A DNA stretch of 64,000 bases. Source: Podaxis mareebaensis. Taxonomy: Eukaryota > Basidiomycota > Agaricomycetes > Agaricales > Agaricaceae. The stretch lies in the NCBI GenBank assembly GCA_018524725.1, contig JAEUWP010000117.1:1-64000 (forward strand). Reading direction: 5' to 3'. The notes under the pieces were generated by a model that did no database searches, was not told the DNA's origin, and saw nothing but the letters and a program-made list of their open reading frames with translations. Of the stretch, positions 12,647 through 23,520 are shown piece by piece; within the stretch, counting starts at the first letter, position 1, and each line of letters begins with the position of its first letter. A program made the position numbers and the translations under genes.

Positions 12647-13537
12647 AGAGTAGCATACATTTCAACTTCGTACCATTTCCGTCATTCGATGTAGCTTATA
12701 CGAGTGTTACACTCAACTGTACACGTTTACATTACGATCTCGGTAGACAGAACCACTTGGTACCACCACCAATTAGTCTAAAGATCCTTAGGGATAGTAG
12801 TAGCAGCGCCTTAAGCGCAACGCAGGGCTCAGCCCGGAGGTTACGGAAGGGAGGAGCGGAAAAGGGCACAGAGCAACAGAGCGCAGTAGCGTACTATAGA
12901 AGGAACGGACCCGAAGGTCTTACATAGTCATTAAAGACAATCAACTAGGGGGAAAACCCTCGCCTGTTTGCTTCTCAGTACACCTATTCCCCCATTGTCG
13001 AGTCCTTTCAGCGGCAGCCCTTGGGTCGGAAGATCCTATTGGTGATGAGCAAGCTGTCGGGTCATAGATATGTAATACTTGTCCCACCATATCAAGGTGC
13101 TACAGCACTCAAGATATATCATCCCCTTTAGGTACCCCAAGCCGTGAGGAATGACTCAATGTTAATCATGCGTTCTGCGCCCTTCGGAACCGTCGGTGAA
13201 CCCTCAGAAACTATCAAAATGATGACTGAGCCTCCAGATTTAGGGGCGGAAGAATCATAACAAAAAAGGGTTTATCGGCATGGGTTAAGGATGCCATGCT
13301 CACACCTGTTGCTTCATTATCTATATCAGGTTATTAGGTAGCCATCGGGAGCTTCTGGTTCTAGTACAACTTCCCTGCATGCATCACGAAATAGTTCTCA
13401 AGTATTATCAAGCCATCGAGTTATATATAGAGTTGCGGGAATAAAATCCGGGGTGAACACTGAATAAATAGCTGAGCCTCGTCCACAGACCTGGCCAAAA
13501 TCCTCACCACCCCACTTTGATACGCAACACACCACCA
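12647..13537. other. Intergenic, probable LINE 3' remnant then reductase promoter
   Basis: No supported gene. The first part may be the LINE 3' untranslated region. The right end carries a TATA-like TATATATA at 13422-13429, about 110 bp before the reductase start codon. Confidence 0.4.
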
Positions 13538-15315
13538 ATGACTGAAACAAAGACTAGGGTTCCTTACGGTATGTATAGATTTTTTCCTTGGTCAAAAATC
13601 GAAGCTTATTATGAATGTCACCAGTCCGGTTGGGCAAATCAGGCTTAAAGGTTTCAAGGATTATCCTCGGGGCGATGCAATATGGTGATTCTCGCTGGCA
13701 ACCTTGGGTCATCGGGGACGAGGAGGAAGCCTTCCGTCATATCAAGGCCGCGTACGGAAGATCGCTTAGCTTCGCTGATTCACCAAACTAAAGACCTTCT
13801 AGTTATGATGCTGGGATTCAGACGTTCGACACGGCTAACGTGCGTGTTAATCGACCATCTTGTTGGGACCTGTGTCGCTCATATCGCGTATAGGTTTACT
13901 CCAACGGTGCCTCTGAGATTATTCTCGGTAAAGCCATAAAAAAGTTTAACCTCCCTCGTGACGAAATCGTGGTCATGACCAAGGTATGTTTCCTCGTGTG
14001 CGCCCTTGTCAAATGAAAGACCTACTAGAGCCATTACTTAGGTCTATGGCACCGTCGCGAAGGAGTTTGGTACTAACTTGGTAATTGCTGGTCAAAATCC
14101 TGATGAAATTGGATATGTCAATCAGCATGGTTTGAGCAGGAAGGTGAGCCGGGAGTCATCAAGACTAGACAAAACCGTGACGTTGATATATCCCTGCATG
14201 CGTTGTTAGCACATCTTTGAATCTGTCAAGCACAGTCTTGAGAGGCTACAGCTTGATTATGTCGACGTCTTGCAATGTGAGTGTAACGGTGCTGTGGAGG
14301 ACTTCGGTTGTCGTCGCTAACAGCAAAGACTAGGTCACCGCTTTGATTATGATACACCTATCGAAGAAACAGTAAGGATATCAGCCATCTTCATACTTGG
14401 CACCATATCCTGATTTCACCTACAGATGCAAGCCCTTCATGACATTGTTCAGGCAGGATATGTTCGATATATCGGCATGAGTTCATGTTATGCTTGGCAA
14501 TGTGAGTGTTTTATTATAGGATTTCTAAACAATTCATTTCTCATCATATATGATATAGTCCATGCCATGCAAAGTAAGTCGCCTCGACTTCGGAGGCACA
14601 GCGTATCTAAACAACCCTTCAGACTATGCCATAGCAAATAACCTCACTCCCTTCATCTCTATGCAGAACCATTACAGTCTAGTTTATCGCGAAGAAGAGC
14701 GTGAGATGTTTCCCACCCTCAAGGTAAGTGTGAATCCTTGAAGGCTTCGTTTGTCTTGCTCTCATTCTCACCCTATGTACACGCATGGATAAAAATAGTA
14801 CTTCGGCGTTGGGTCAATCCCCTGGTCTCCGCTGGCTCGTGGTCTCCTCGCGCGTCCATTGACTGACAAGACCAAGCGAGGCGACACTGATTGGTTCATC
14901 GGAAAATACCTTACAGGTGCCGGGACAGAGGAGATAGTGAAACGGTATGGGTTCTCCGCCGCCAGTGGAACACTGACAATCAACTGATGCACTTCCAGAG
15001 TGGAGGAAGTAGCGAAGAAGCGCGGAGTCTCCATGGCTCAAGTCAGTGTTGCTTGGATCTTATCCAAAGATGGTGAATCTCCTGTCATTTTGCATAGTTA
15101 AGCACTCACCCGTCATCAGGGGTAACTGCACCAATCGTTGGTACGACATCACTCAAGAACTTGGAAGACATTATTGGTACGTTTTTGTCATTCAGCCTCA
15201 GGAATAGTAGTGTAATAACCTTTCTGTAGAAGCGACGAAGATTACCCTCACTCCCGAGGAGATCAAGTATCTTGAGGAGCCTTATAAAGCACAGGATATT
15301 ATTGGGCACACTTGA
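13538..15315 (+). CDS. Aldo-keto reductase, tandem copy 1
   Basis: NADPH-dependent aldo/keto reductase of the TIM-barrel AKR family (yeast aryl-alcohol dehydrogenase / YakC-like branch). It would reduce aldehydes or ketones in the cytosol. Fourteen short exons can be read with GT-AG introns, starting MTETKTRVPYG and ending EEPYKAQDIIGHT. The catalytic tetrad is visible: Asp in TFDTAN, Tyr in VYSNGASE, Lys in VVMTKVYG and His in LQCHRFDYD. The cofactor-binding end is present too (SIPWSPLARGLLARPL and APIVGTTSLKNLEDII). All exons keep frame, so this copy looks functional. Natural substrate unknown. A closely similar copy with the same intron positions lies at 17496-19256, and each copy is followed by a small membrane protein gene. 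Confidence 0.9.
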
Positions 15316-15935
15316 AGCGGCGGTGGGGTGTATCGAAAGAGCGAAAGCGATACTTGTTAATCATTTCACTTTAACCAGTACACTATGAAGCACATCTTTG
15401 GATGACCGATAGATGACAACTGTCGTCTCATTTCTGTAATCGACAGTTATAAGTCGGCAAAGACCTGAGGCAGAAGACTAGAATTTGTGATGAAGGGCAA
15501 TGAAAGGAAAGCCTCCCCCAAGATGTGTGTAATCGCCCCTACCACGTTTAATTCGGGCATACTGGTCGATTATGATCCAGACCCCTATCCTATCATCCGG
15601 CTAAGTAGGAATGTTCTGGAACACATGCATACACTGGATCAGGCGACCGACAGCTCACTCGGAGTACAGATATAGATGGGTCAAGCTGACCGACAGATTA
15701 AGTGGCGCCAATCTTGACATCTGCTCTCACCAGCTCTGCCCATAACGTTTCTTCTGCGAGTGGGTAGTTGAAGCCGTTGGATCGTGTCCTACCTATGTTC
15801 TGGCATGTTCGCTCGAGTGGGTCGTTAGCCTGATATTGGATTGGTATAAAGTGAAACTGTCACCTCTTCCTTCGCCCTTTTTCCACCCCCCACTCCCCCC
15901 TTATAGTGTTGTCAATCAATCAATATCCCGTTTCA
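15316..15935. other. Spacer between reductase copy 1 and small membrane protein copy 1
   Basis: No gene recognised. The right end (about 15840-15935) has a TATA-like TATAAAG and a pyrimidine-rich leader before the next start codon. Confidence 0.4.
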
Positions 15936-16230
15936 ATGCCGCCTTCCACGCCACAACAACCTGTCTCTCTTTTTAACGACGTCACCAATCTCGAGAAGTG
16001 TGAAGCGGGACAATCCCAGCCTCGACGACCTGTATTAAACGCCAATGACTCAGAAGGGCGTGGCCCCTCTAGACATTCGTTCTTGGTTTTCGTCGTAGCT
16101 CTAGTGTTCTTTCATATTGTTTTTATATGATTGCGGTGTCGTTTTGGGCGAGGAGGGAGACGAGGTACTTCCCGATTCACTATGTTCCTTGTCGTACGTC
16201 ATTACATTGTTCGGATCTCTTCAGCATGTT
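15936..16230 (+). pseudogene. Small single-pass membrane protein, frameshifted copy 1
   Basis: Starts MPPSTPQQPVSLFNDV and continues to a hydrophobic helix (SFLVFVVALVFFHIVF), then stops at 16130. It is paralogous to the intact gene at 19985-20317: both share GPSR followed by the helix. Past the stop the nucleotide sequence still encodes VSFWARRETRYFP in another frame, matching VSFWARREIGYFP in copy 2. A one-base deletion around 16120-16135 explains the shift. Either a pseudogene or a truncated peptide that keeps its membrane segment. Function unknown. Confidence 0.7.
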
Positions 16231-17495
16231 GATGGATATTCTGCTTGTGCAATATTAGTATTAAAACGATCAACCGTAACAGTTGAACTATCTAACCTTT
16301 ATCAGGAACATCCATGCTCAGAATTTCGGTATATCGAAGCTTACATACCAAGCTCTTTCAGCCTTGTTCGGTCTCGCGGGTGACATCAAACCATGACAAC
16401 TTAAAAGCCTTCCCGAAAGACGGGTGCGACGATTGTCAAGTGGCGGTAGTCAGGTTTGAATCATTGATCGACTCTATGAAAGAGATACAAATACACTAAT
16501 TCAGTCACTCGAAATACGCGCGAGCACTAAATATATTCAATACCTGAAAGAGATACAAATATACTAACTACAAGCGCCATTAACACCAGTCCGGATTCAG
16601 TATCATACGGAACACTCACTTCAGTCACTCGAAATACGCGTGAGCACTGAAGTGGGAATATACATGGTATAACTTATATACCCGAGCCGTCGTTAAGGAA
16701 ATACTACGGATGATCAGCGGAATAAAATGTGAAACATATGGAAAGTAGAAAATGAAGTTCAGCAGTCCATGTTTCGGCTTACTAAGTTACACACCTCCTG
16801 ATCGTGCCAAGCGCATATGACGGCAGCCGTTCGAGATACTCGGCACCGCTTTGCTGACGCCAACACTCTATCGAGCGCAAATGGCGGGATCAGGCAGAAG
16901 ACGAAAGAAAACATGTTGTACGGTTGTACGATATGTTTTTGCCCATCCCTCCCGCACTTATTCCAACCCAGAAATCCTACTCGAGAGACCGCCTCTCGCC
17001 CGCTTCTCCTCCCAACAACATCCAACTCTGAAACAGGGGCCGGTTGTTTACTAATTATCGGCATCCAAAATTGACCCATATCCCCTCGTTATCCCCTCCC
17101 GTTCGTTTTCAGATATTTCTGGACGGAGACCAGCGCCGCTCTGCTTTCGCCGGTGACTGCGAATGACTCGGAGAGCTGTACCACTACTGATTAACTGTTC
17201 CAATTCAACGTTTCTCATTGGTGGGTAGGTAGCCACCGAAACACAAGTGTGACTTCTATCCCTGGATTGAACGAGGTTATCGGGACGGAAGAACCAACCA
17301 TGAACGTTATATACCAGGTGATGGTCTAAGGCTTTCGAATCCCGGTGCAACGCGTCAGCATAAATCACGAAACAGTTCCTAAAAGTGACCAGGCTCTCCT
17401 CATGAACCTATGCCACGCAGAGTACGATTCTCTATAAATTCACCCGGTCCTTTCAATAATTACCTCACCACAATCCTCTGACGCTCAAACTGCCA
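16231..17495. other. Spacer between the duplicated units
   Basis: No supported gene. It contains short direct repeats (16478-16648, listed separately) and, at 17433-17439, a TATAAAT box 57 bp before the start codon of reductase copy 2. Confidence 0.45.
16478..16648. repeat. Interleaved short direct repeats
   Basis: A 22 bp unit beginning GAAAGAGATACAAATA occurs at 16478-16499 and again, with one change, at 16546-16567. A 28 bp unit beginning TCAGTCACTCGAAATACGCG occurs at 16501-16528 and, with one change, at 16621-16648. They point to a local duplication or a small decayed element in the spacer between the two tandem units. Confidence 0.8.
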
Positions 17496-19256
17496 ATGGT
17501 TGACAAACAGACTAGGGTTCCCTATGGTGAGTAGAAATGTATTCTCAAAAGAAGATGTGAAGTTTATCGCGATCTCAACAGTTCAACTGGGAAAATCCGG
17601 GCTGAAGGTATCGAGGATTATCCTAGGGACAATGCAGTATGGCGATCCTCGGTGGCAACCGTGGGTCATTGGTGACGAGGACGAAGCCATTCGTCACATC
17701 AAAGCTGCGTACGAGGCTCAGCTATTCCTCATTTATCCATTGAATTGAGCCTTTTAGTTACGACGCTGGGATCCAGACATTCGATACATCTAATGTGCGT
17801 GCTATTTTCCGGTTTGGAAGAAGATAGGACTGAAAGCGGGCCATAGAATTACTCCAACGGGGTTTCTGAAATTATCCTCGGAAAAGCTATCAAGAAGCTC
17901 AACCTCCCTCGTGGAGAAATTGTGGTTATGACCAAGGTATGATTCTCTGCGTACACACCTTGGGTCCTGGATACCTAACTGAGCTACGCGTCGCTTCTCA
18001 GGTTTACGGAACAGTGATGAAGGATGTTGGCAGCAACCTCATCGTGATCCGCGAAAATCCTGATGAACATGGCTATGTCAATCAGCACGGCTTGAGCAGG
18101 AAGGCATGTCTGCAGAAGTAAACTGTGTATGATGCCCCAGTGCGCTGATTTGTGTGTGCCAGCACATCTTCGACTCAGTCAAGCACAGTCTTGAAAGGCT
18201 CCAACTCGATTACATTGACGTCTTGCAGTGTGGGTACAGCTCCTTATGCTACGCCAATTGTCGTTAACGTCAAAGATAGGCCACCGTTTCGACAAGGAAA
18301 CACCTATTGAAGAGACGGTGAGGATACCAACTACCGCCTTGTCGGTTCAAGTCCTAATCTTCTGTTCAGATGCATGCTCTTCATGACGTCGTTAAGGCAG
18401 GATACGTCCGCTATTTAGGCATGAGCTCATGCTATGCTTGGCAATGTGAGTTTTCATATTTTATAGCTGTAAAAGTCCCTTTGCTCATGCATACCCTAGT
18501 CCATGCCATGCAAAGTTCGTTGCTGTCGAGAATTCCTCCACATCATCGCTGACTGCTTTGTCGTAGATTATGCCATCACAAACCACCTTACTCCCTTCAT
18601 CTCTATGCAGAACCACTACAACCTGATTTACCGTGAGGAAGAGCGGGAGATGCTCCCCACTCTCAAGGTGCGTTTAGACGTAAAAATTGTATTGGCTCTC
18701 CTTCTCTTCTTCTCCTCGCCTCACTCGACATGTACCTAGCACTTTGGCGTGGGGTCAATCCCTTGGTCCCCATTAGCCTGCGGTCTCCTCGCCCGTCCTT
18801 TGGCTGAGAAAACAGCACGAGCGAGCGCAGACTGGACGATTGGAAAGTATTTAGCAGGTGCTGGCTTAGAGGAGATTCTGAAGCGGTATGAGTTCTGTGC
18901 ATCTCAAGAATACTTCTGACGAGCAGACATTCTTCTAGGGTGGGGGAAGTAGCGAAGAAGCGTGAAATCTCCATGGCCCAAGTCAGTGTCGCTTGGATCT
19001 TGTCGAAAAGTGGTAAGTCTCCTAAATTATTCCTATAAGCTTTCTCTCATAGTTGCACAGAGGTGGCTGCACCAATCGTTGGTACAACATCACTCAGGAA
19101 CCTTGAAGATATCATTGGTATGTTTGTGTTACTTAACCTACATAAAAGAAGTGTAATAGTATTTCCGCAGAGGCAACTAAGGTTGCCCTCACTCCCGAAG
19201 AGATCAGGTATCTCGAGGAGCCTTACAAGCCGCAGAATATCATCGGCCACACTTGA
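17496..19256 (+). CDS. Aldo-keto reductase, tandem copy 2
   Basis: Paralogue of the gene at 13538-15315 with the same thirteen intron positions, starting MVDKQTRVPYG and ending EEPYKPQNIIGHT. The catalytic Asp (TFDTSN), Tyr (NYSNGVSE), Lys (VVMTKVYG) and His (LQCHRFDKE) are kept. Two changes in conserved spots stand out. The residue before the catalytic Tyr is Asn where copy 1 has Val. The conserved SPLARG of the family reads SPLACG here, replacing an Arg near the cofactor site. One intron (18104-18162) starts with GC instead of GT, while the matching intron in copy 1 starts GTGAGC. The frame is open throughout, so it is probably expressed, perhaps with altered substrate or cofactor use. Confidence 0.87.
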
Positions 19257-19984
19257 AGTGGACTAAGTTTCTGGGAATCGAGAAGACGCTAGGTTATACG
19301 TCCTAATGTGTACACAGCCATTAAATTAACTTCCATATAGCGACTGAATGCTAGTTGCTTAGCCCATCCCCGAAAGAGCCCAAAGACGTAGCATTCGTTT
19401 CCGAAACCCTGGGTGGTTCGGATAGGAGACGCCGTCAACTTCGTGAAAGGAACAAACGTAGGTCACGGAACACAGAAAAGAGAAATATCCCCCACCCTCC
19501 TAAGTTGAACGACCACCTGGTAGTCGGCACGGGGCCTGCGCTTGCGATCGAGGACGGCTTTTTTCGGGCTAAGTAAGCTCATGACAGTGACAGATCCCAC
19601 ATATAAGACCTGTATATATATATATATATAAGTATGCACACCTGCCACCTAGTACTCGAGGACCCACATTGGACACTTGGGTAGGATCCTGCAATCGACA
19701 ATGCGGTGTTGCTTAGGCGAACTGCGATCGGCGGCCCTTGTGGGCACCTATTCGGCTCGGATCATTAGGGTCATCCATCTAGATGAACACTCGAAGTCCT
19801 TGGGCTGCGTTCCATTTGTGCCCTGGCATGTCTGTTCATATAGACTAGGGGGCACTTACCGAACCGACTTAATTCACCGGCCGCTGAATACTTAAAGAGG
19901 AGTTGTGAGGATTTGTTGTTTCTTTCGCCCTTACACTCTCCCCTGAGGACCCGACCCTTGACATAGACCCGGAACTGTGCACTA
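19257..19984. other. Spacer with TA microsatellite
   Basis: No gene seen. A (TA)n run of about nine units lies at 19613-19630. The region is the counterpart of 15316-15935 in the first unit. Confidence 0.5.
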
Positions 19985-20317
19985 ATGTCTTTGTTCCCAT
20001 CATCGCAGCCCATTGCTCTTCCCAGTGATTCCGCTAACCTCGAGGAACGTGAGATGGGACAATCTCGATCACAGTGGATCACTGACGAAGAATTACGAGG
20101 GCCTTCGAGACGTTCGCCCGGGATCTTCGTTGCCGCTCTAGCGATCTTTCATGCCGTCTTTGTTGTATTTGCGGTGTCGTTTTGGGCGAGGAGGGAAATA
20201 GGGTACTTCCCCAGCCGCTACGTTGTATGTCCTCACGACGTTCCAGCTTCCGACCTGCTAACCTTTAACGATTGTATTGCACGGATAATGAGCCAGCCAA
20301 CCATACCCGTCGGATGA
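19985..20317 (+). CDS. Small single-pass membrane protein, copy 2 (intact)
   Basis: 110 residues. A polar N-terminal half (SANLEEREMGQSRSQW) is followed by a hydrophobic helix (GIFVAALAIFHAVFVVFAVSFW) and a positively charged juxtamembrane ARRE. The tail holds two Cys residues. It sits about 730 bp after reductase copy 2, just as its frameshifted paralogue sits after copy 1. This suggests the two genes were duplicated as a unit. I do not recognise the family. The end of the protein may use an intron I cannot see. Confidence 0.65.
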   Translation: MSLFPSSQPIALPSDSANLEEREMGQSRSQWITDEELRGPSRRSPGIFVAALAIFHAVFVVFAVSFWARREIGYFPSRYVVCPHDVPASDLLTFNDCIARIMSQPTIPVG

Positions 20318-21328
20318 ACGTGTATCCTCTCTAAGGACAGCAGGTGTTCAGAGGTCGGGTGGATTGAACCCTCCCCCGGATGGGATCTGAGGATCGTCAA
20401 AGGGATCGGGCCAATCAGTGTTGGAACAGGTTTGTTGATATTATCGAATGTAAGGGGTGAGACTGAGTGGGAGGAGTTAAGGAGAGATTGTCCGTAGATT
20501 GAATGAACTATCATAATGAAAGGAGACTAAGAGTCTCGAAGTTCCAGCGTTGTCGTCTAGTATACATCTTAACGTAGTTTGTAGCAATTGACGATTTCTT
20601 TCATTTAAATAAGCAGCTCCACTTGGACAAAACGGATTAAAGTCGTTGGGGACTATGACGATGCAAGATGAAGCTTCTCGCTCACTGCGTCGTTGGCAGC
20701 GTAGCTAACGGTTTTTTCTCTTTTCTCGGCATTTCCCTTGTATAGGGTAACCGACAGAGATACCAATAAACGCAATAAGGCGGCCATCGAGTCTATAGGA
20801 TCGAGGAAAATGTTGATAGTCAAGGGCCTACGTGAACGCAAGTTACACTCCAGCCTCGGCGAGTCTTGCATCAACAGGGTGACATGCCCGTCAACTGGTA
20901 TGATTCCACGTATTATGTAGACGCCCTTGCTACCACACTGAGCAATACGAAGTCCAGGTGAGGAGGGGGGACGAGCAATTCGGAATCAAGCGTCACCGGA
21001 GCATACCAAATATCTCACGCTTCAAAATGTCTACCCAGCGGCACGGTCTCGTGAAGTTAAGGGGAACCTAGGTTGTTAGGTTGGACTCTAGCCACTGTGG
21101 GCGACGAAACTGTTGTCACTCGATTCGGAACCATGGGCGAGGAACGTCGGTTGACGAAAAGACACAGGGATGATAGGTTGAACATGCCGCATGTTGTCGG
21201 AAGGGGCCAGGTACTGGTATAAGGGTGAACATCTGCGACAACGGAACTCGTGCAGGGAGCGAACTCACGGAAGTACAGCCTCCTGAGCAAACCTTCAACC
21301 TCAATCATACCAAGCCAAACTATGCTCA
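20318..21328. other. Intergenic stretch, no supported gene
   Basis: Short frames on both strands only, without motifs. The right end is the 3' flank of the RNase P subunit gene. Confidence 0.5.
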
Positions 21329-22292
21329 TCACACACAATACACACCCTCCATATCAACGACCTCTCCGCCCCTATACACCACATGCCCAGCATCCTTTCT
21401 TGCGAACAAGGGCGGCGTACAAGCCTCCATCCCCTTCTTCGGATTTTGTTTTCTCCTCTTGGTACGCTGCTCCTCCGCGTCCCGTTTGAATTCCTGAATC
21501 GTGACGTCGTCCTTCATCTTATCCACCGAATCCAAAGACACTTCTTCGACATCCATGTTGTTCTCCTGGCGCACTTCTCGCCGCTGCAGTTGATTGCTTG
21601 GCACAGTTGGCTCAAGTTCAACGTCCACCTCACGATCAATTGCGGGGTCATCTGCGTCCAGAGTTCCAGGGGTATGGGGTGCAGGTATCTTCCTCGACGT
21701 CCCACACTCTGAACACGTATACACCATCCAATGACTATGCTGTCCACTCGCTAGCCCACAGGAACAGTATCAGAATGCCAATAACAACCCGAACTCAAAG
21801 AGCACTCACGCCGCACACGGACACGCGCCGTTACACCCGGGACAAGCACATTCGAACATCCTCGACACAGAGTACGTTTCACGCCGGGATCCCTAACGAC
21901 ACCACATCAAAAACCAATAACCACGCTCACAACCCGAAAAAAAGGACACACATCTTCACAGTCGTCCTCTGCCCAACAGTCTTCATCGTCTTCACATAAA
22001 TCCCAGCCAAATCCCGCACACCCACCTTTTTCCTCACTCTCCCATTCCCATTCCCATCCACCTCCCTCGTATTGTTTTGGCGATCTTTCGCGCCATCCAT
22101 ACCTCCAACCCGCACACGACCACCCAAACCCTCCAAATAAACACTAGCTTGCCACAAGAAGTTCATACGTTGCATGATATCCCGGTTCGGTACCGCGTTC
22201 AGATTCATAGGTTTTACTCCTCCATTTACGTTTCCACCACCGCTGTTATTGCTACCGCCGCCAGCATCCTTATCTTTTTGCTTCTTTCCCAT
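21329..22292 (-). CDS. RPR2: RNase P/MRP protein subunit, Rpr2/Rpp21/Snm1 family
   Basis: Protein subunit of nuclear RNase P or RNase MRP, which process tRNA 5' ends and rRNA. Three exons, 21952-22292, 21810-21892 and 21329-21750, sum to 846 nt (281 residues) in frame. The conserved helix is MNFLWQASVYLE, then GIYVKTMKTVGQRTTVKMDPGVKRTLC. The zinc ribbon has its four Cys as CRGC (residues near 125) and CSEC, with RVRPSGQHSHWMVYTC between. The third exon begins at a CTAG acceptor that restores this motif. The N terminus is Gly/Asn-rich, and the C-terminal extension is acidic and then Lys/Arg-rich. Whether it serves RNase P, MRP or both cannot be told. A LINE fragment sits about 215 bp upstream of the start codon. 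Confidence 0.9.
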
Positions 22293-22507
22293 TCTTGGGA
22301 TTAGATGATGGGAATCGTGGGTCTGGCAATTCGGCAAGTAGAAATGCGTCCTTGTCAAACAGGAACTAGTAACTTGTGCATAGACCACGAAGGAAAGAGT
22401 TACAGAGGAGAAGAAGCCACCATGAAGACGAGATTCGAGTCAGATGGGACACTCAAAGTGATTAAGTCGTGATCAGGTGCGGGGAACGTGACATGACGTG
22501 ACATCGA

Positions 22508-22525
22508 CGCGATGCCTGTTAGTCT
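22508..22525. repeat. Left target-site duplication of the LINE insertion
   Basis: The 18 bp sequence CGCGATGCCTGTTAGTCT recurs exactly at 23224-23241. Together they bracket the LINE fragment, and a run of T follows directly on the inner side of this copy. Confidence 0.9.
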
Positions 22526-23223
22526 TTTTTTTTTTTGGTGGAGCCTTTGTGACTTCGGACAGCGGACTACCAGCTCCCGTCGAGGTCCTGTACGGCGGGA
22601 TGTCCGCTTCTTTAGTCGGCTTACAGGTGCGATTTTCGCTGGTGTTTGCGAGATATTTTTCTCCACCCCTGGGGAAATGCCTTTACGCACTCCCACCTTG
22701 GGTGTGTGGGGCTCCGTTTTCGAAGAAACGACTACCCACTAAAACCCCAGGTTTCTCCGTCCAGTCGCCTCGCGAGTTTTCATTTATCTCTAGAATTCCG
22801 TTCCATGTATCTATCACAAGGTCTTTATCGATGGCTTTCTTTTCGAATTTGTATGCATTTGTTAGGATACAGTCCATTCGAAGTCTATGGTTTAGGCGGG
22901 CTCTCAGTTGGTTTCCTATTGCTTGTGGGGCGGGCCATTTTTCTTGGTCGTTGTTGTGTTGAATTACTCTTTCACATCTCAATCGCCATATTAGGTGAGC
23001 GCATTCGGTAACTAGAATATGTAGGAGACGGGTTTTGGCCTCGTCTTTTAGTCCCTTCTCGTCTTTTAGTGTGATTGTCGTTATTCCGAGAATCTCTCCA
23101 ATGTTTGGGTTTCGCCAGTTGGAATATTTTTCATTCCAGATCTTCTGGGCGAGATTCCAGACTTGGGACTGGCCCGGTACTTTACATTTGCATAATATGT
23201 GCTCTAGGGTTTCTTCTTCATTG
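22526..23223 (-). mobile_element. 5'-truncated LINE insertion with poly-A tail
   Basis: On the minus strand this encodes the last part of a non-LTR retrotransposon polyprotein: EETLEHILCKC (zinc-finger-like), ECAHLIWRLRCERVI, and WTEKPGVLVG near the end. This tail is shared by many basidiomycete LINEs. The frame is open from about 23240 to a stop near 22683, with a 3' untranslated region and a poly-A tract (T run at 22525-22536 on the plus strand). Exact 18 bp direct repeats flank it. All of this is the signature of target-primed reverse transcription that stopped early. The open frame and perfect duplication suggest a fairly recent insertion. Confidence 0.92.
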
Positions 23224-23241
23224 CGCGATGCCTGTTAGTCT
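23224..23241. repeat. Right target-site duplication of the LINE insertion
   Basis: Exact copy of the 18 bp at 22508-22525. It marks the 5' (truncated) end of the minus-strand LINE. Confidence 0.9.
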
Positions 23242-23520
23242 GACATTGCTTAATCTGAAGATCCTACTTCGAGCCTACCTCTGTCGGGCGCTTGGTGTAC
23301 CATCAACACAGTCCGCTCCAAACAAATTACCTCTATTACTACAATATACATGGTATCAAGAACACTCGTGCTCTAAGTAAAGAACGCCAAAAAGAAACCA
23401 CAAGCAGACAGGATATCAAAATTGAGACGTGTACCTCTAGCCAAGAACGAAAATCAGTACCAACCAAACACATGGGCAACCGAAACGAGAAGGAATCACT
23501 AGCAAGATCACACAACACCC

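Noticed and set aside
18335..18355. tRNA-like GGTTCAAGTCC B-box
   Set aside because: It lies in an intron of reductase copy 2 and no cloverleaf or A-box forms around it.
21734..21737. TAG acceptor directly before CATTGG in RPR2
   Set aside because: It breaks frame; the upstream CTAG acceptor gives the conserved RVRPSG motif and an exact codon multiple.
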